64,000 nt of DNA. Source: Ignavibacteria bacterium (GTDB taxonomy: Bacteria; Bacteroidota; Ignavibacteria; Kapaibacteriales; UBA4661). Made by a program: the position numbers and the translations under genes. Each line of letters starts with the position of its first letter. Position 1 is the first letter of the stretch. The DNA lies in assembly GCA_014654705.1 (NCBI GenBank), contig JACVZY010000014.1, forward strand, positions 22,921-86,920. Direction: 5' to 3'. Of the stretch, positions 63,302 through 64,000 are shown one piece after another. The notes below the pieces were generated by a model. That model searched no databases and was not told where the DNA came from. It saw nothing but the letters and a program-made list of their open reading frames with translations.

Positions 63302-64000
63302 ATGAGTACACGCCGCTTGACCACACACAGCATAGCACTTGCTATTCTTATCCTTTTTCAGAGCCTCAGTCTTTACGGAATTATCTTCGCCCAAACAACG
63401 CCTGAGATTACGGCATGGAAACTGAACAAAACCGGAACGACGGGCTATGGAGGCAATCCAGCTGATATTCAGAAAGTGCAGTATTCAACGAACTATGTTT
63501 ACGTCAACGCTTCCGGCATTCCAAGTTATACGATTGGTACTTGGGCAATGAATCCAAACACTGCAGCTAATAAAAACTGGGTGTTCAAAATCCCACGCAA
63601 CCCGCAACCTCGCTCCGGAACAAAGGTAACAGTCGGGCTTGGCAAAATTGGTGTTTTTGTTAATGGAGTGCCAATGTACAATGCCGATGACGGTATGTCC
63701 TACAATAACAACCAAACATGGAAACGAAATGCGTATTATTTTGAAAAAGTGAGCTTTGATGCTTGCTCCGGGCACCCAGACCAAAGTAGCACTTACCACC
63801 ACCACATCTACCCAACGTGTTTGCAAGCGATAGACGCTTCCAAGCACTCCGCGCTCGTGGGCTTTTCCTTTGACGGTTATCCTGTTTATGGTCCCTACGC
63901 ATACGCCAACACAAACGGAACCGGCGGACTAAAGCGCATGACACCAAGCTATCAAAAACGCAACATTACCACTCGCACAACATTGCCGGGCAGCACCACT
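63302..64000 (+). CDS. YHYH-domain secreted protein, 3'-truncated
   Basis: The first 233 codons of this gene run off the end of the window without a stop. The protein has a signal peptide (about 1-33, ending IFAQ). A YHYH-type domain follows, with a variant histidine motif STYHHHIYPTCLQ and the typical HSALVGFSFDGYPVYGPYAY. AGGGG lies ten bases before the ATG. YHYH proteins are secreted, of uncertain role, and frequent in marine and gliding bacteria. Whether a sorting domain follows cannot be seen. Confidence 0.8.
   Translation, partial: MSTRRLTTHSIALAILILFQSLSLYGIIFAQTTPEITAWKLNKTGTTGYGGNPADIQKVQYSTNYVYVNASGIPSYTIGTWAMNPNTAANKNWVFKIPRNPQPRSGTKVTVGLGKIGVFVNGVPMYNADDGMSYNNNQTWKRNAYYFEKVSFDACSGHPDQSSTYHHHIYPTCLQAIDASKHSALVGFSFDGYPVYGPYAYANTNGTGGLKRMTPSYQKRNITTRTTLPGSTT

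Noticed and set aside
1-64000. tRNA, rRNA, CRISPR array, riboswitch or replication origin
   Set aside because: No cloverleaf-like sequence, rRNA core, regularly spaced repeats, known riboswitch core or DnaA-box cluster was recognised by eye; a covariance-model search would be needed to exclude small RNAs.

Overview
The window most likely comes from a Gram-negative bacterium of the Bacteroidota/Chlorobiota group, perhaps a Kapabacteria- or Ignavibacteria-like lineage. Four long secreted proteins end in type IX secretion (T9SS, Por) C-terminal sorting domains, and many genes lack a clear Shine-Dalgarno. TonB-dependent receptors, LytS/LytTR pairs and lipoproteins are frequent. No rRNA, tRNA, CRISPR array or intact insertion sequence was seen. 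The placement rests on gene content and is an inference.

Region 1-8769 (+) is an iron/envelope block. It holds the end of a TonB-dependent receptor, an outer-membrane protein, an ECF sigma factor followed by an unusual anti-sigma-like protein that seems to span both membranes, a siderophore receptor behind a strong terminator and a 19-bp dyad, and a PepSY membrane protein. Region 8780-18906 (-) is one closely packed seven-gene set: periplasmic adaptor, small membrane protein, quinone-reductase-like flavoprotein, membrane protein, an RND pump fused to a TolC-like channel, and a LytS-type kinase with its LytTR regulator. Region 19134-29789 has an AlkA-like glycosylase, two tandem 740-residue VIT/VWA-like T9SS cargo proteins, a TIG-repeat cargo protein and an M1 peptidase with a sorting domain.

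Region 29904-34047 (-) holds two membrane genes that look like a divergent GldL/PorL-GldM/PorM motor pair, i.e. the inner-membrane motor of the T9SS that would export the cargo encoded next door. Region 34418-37966 (+) has a histidine kinase, an FAD dehydrogenase, a single-domain response regulator and a REP/BIME-like palindrome pair. Region 38028-48668 (-) mixes a second LytS/LytTR pair, split by protease and outer-membrane genes, with two beta-lactamase-fold hydrolases, a PD40 propeller protein, a barrel-like protein and an acyltransferase.

Region 48834-57345 (-) is about DNA repair and genome plasticity: sbcC-sbcD, a VapBC-type toxin-antitoxin pair, a decayed Rpn/PD-(D/E)XK nuclease start fused to a second copy of the sbcD 5' end, an AT-rich orphan gene, and umuD-umuC. 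The UmuD homologue lacks both catalytic dyad residues. Region 57487-64000 has a membrane-anchored REC-adenylate cyclase, DoxX, an orphan LivJ-like binding protein, an SbtA-type bicarbonate transporter and the start of a YHYH-domain protein.

The most notable points are the dyad-less UmuD, the dual-membrane anti-sigma candidate, the GldL-like protein with a 330-residue extension, the RND-TolC fusion with a possible internal signal-peptidase site, and the Rpn/sbcD scar.
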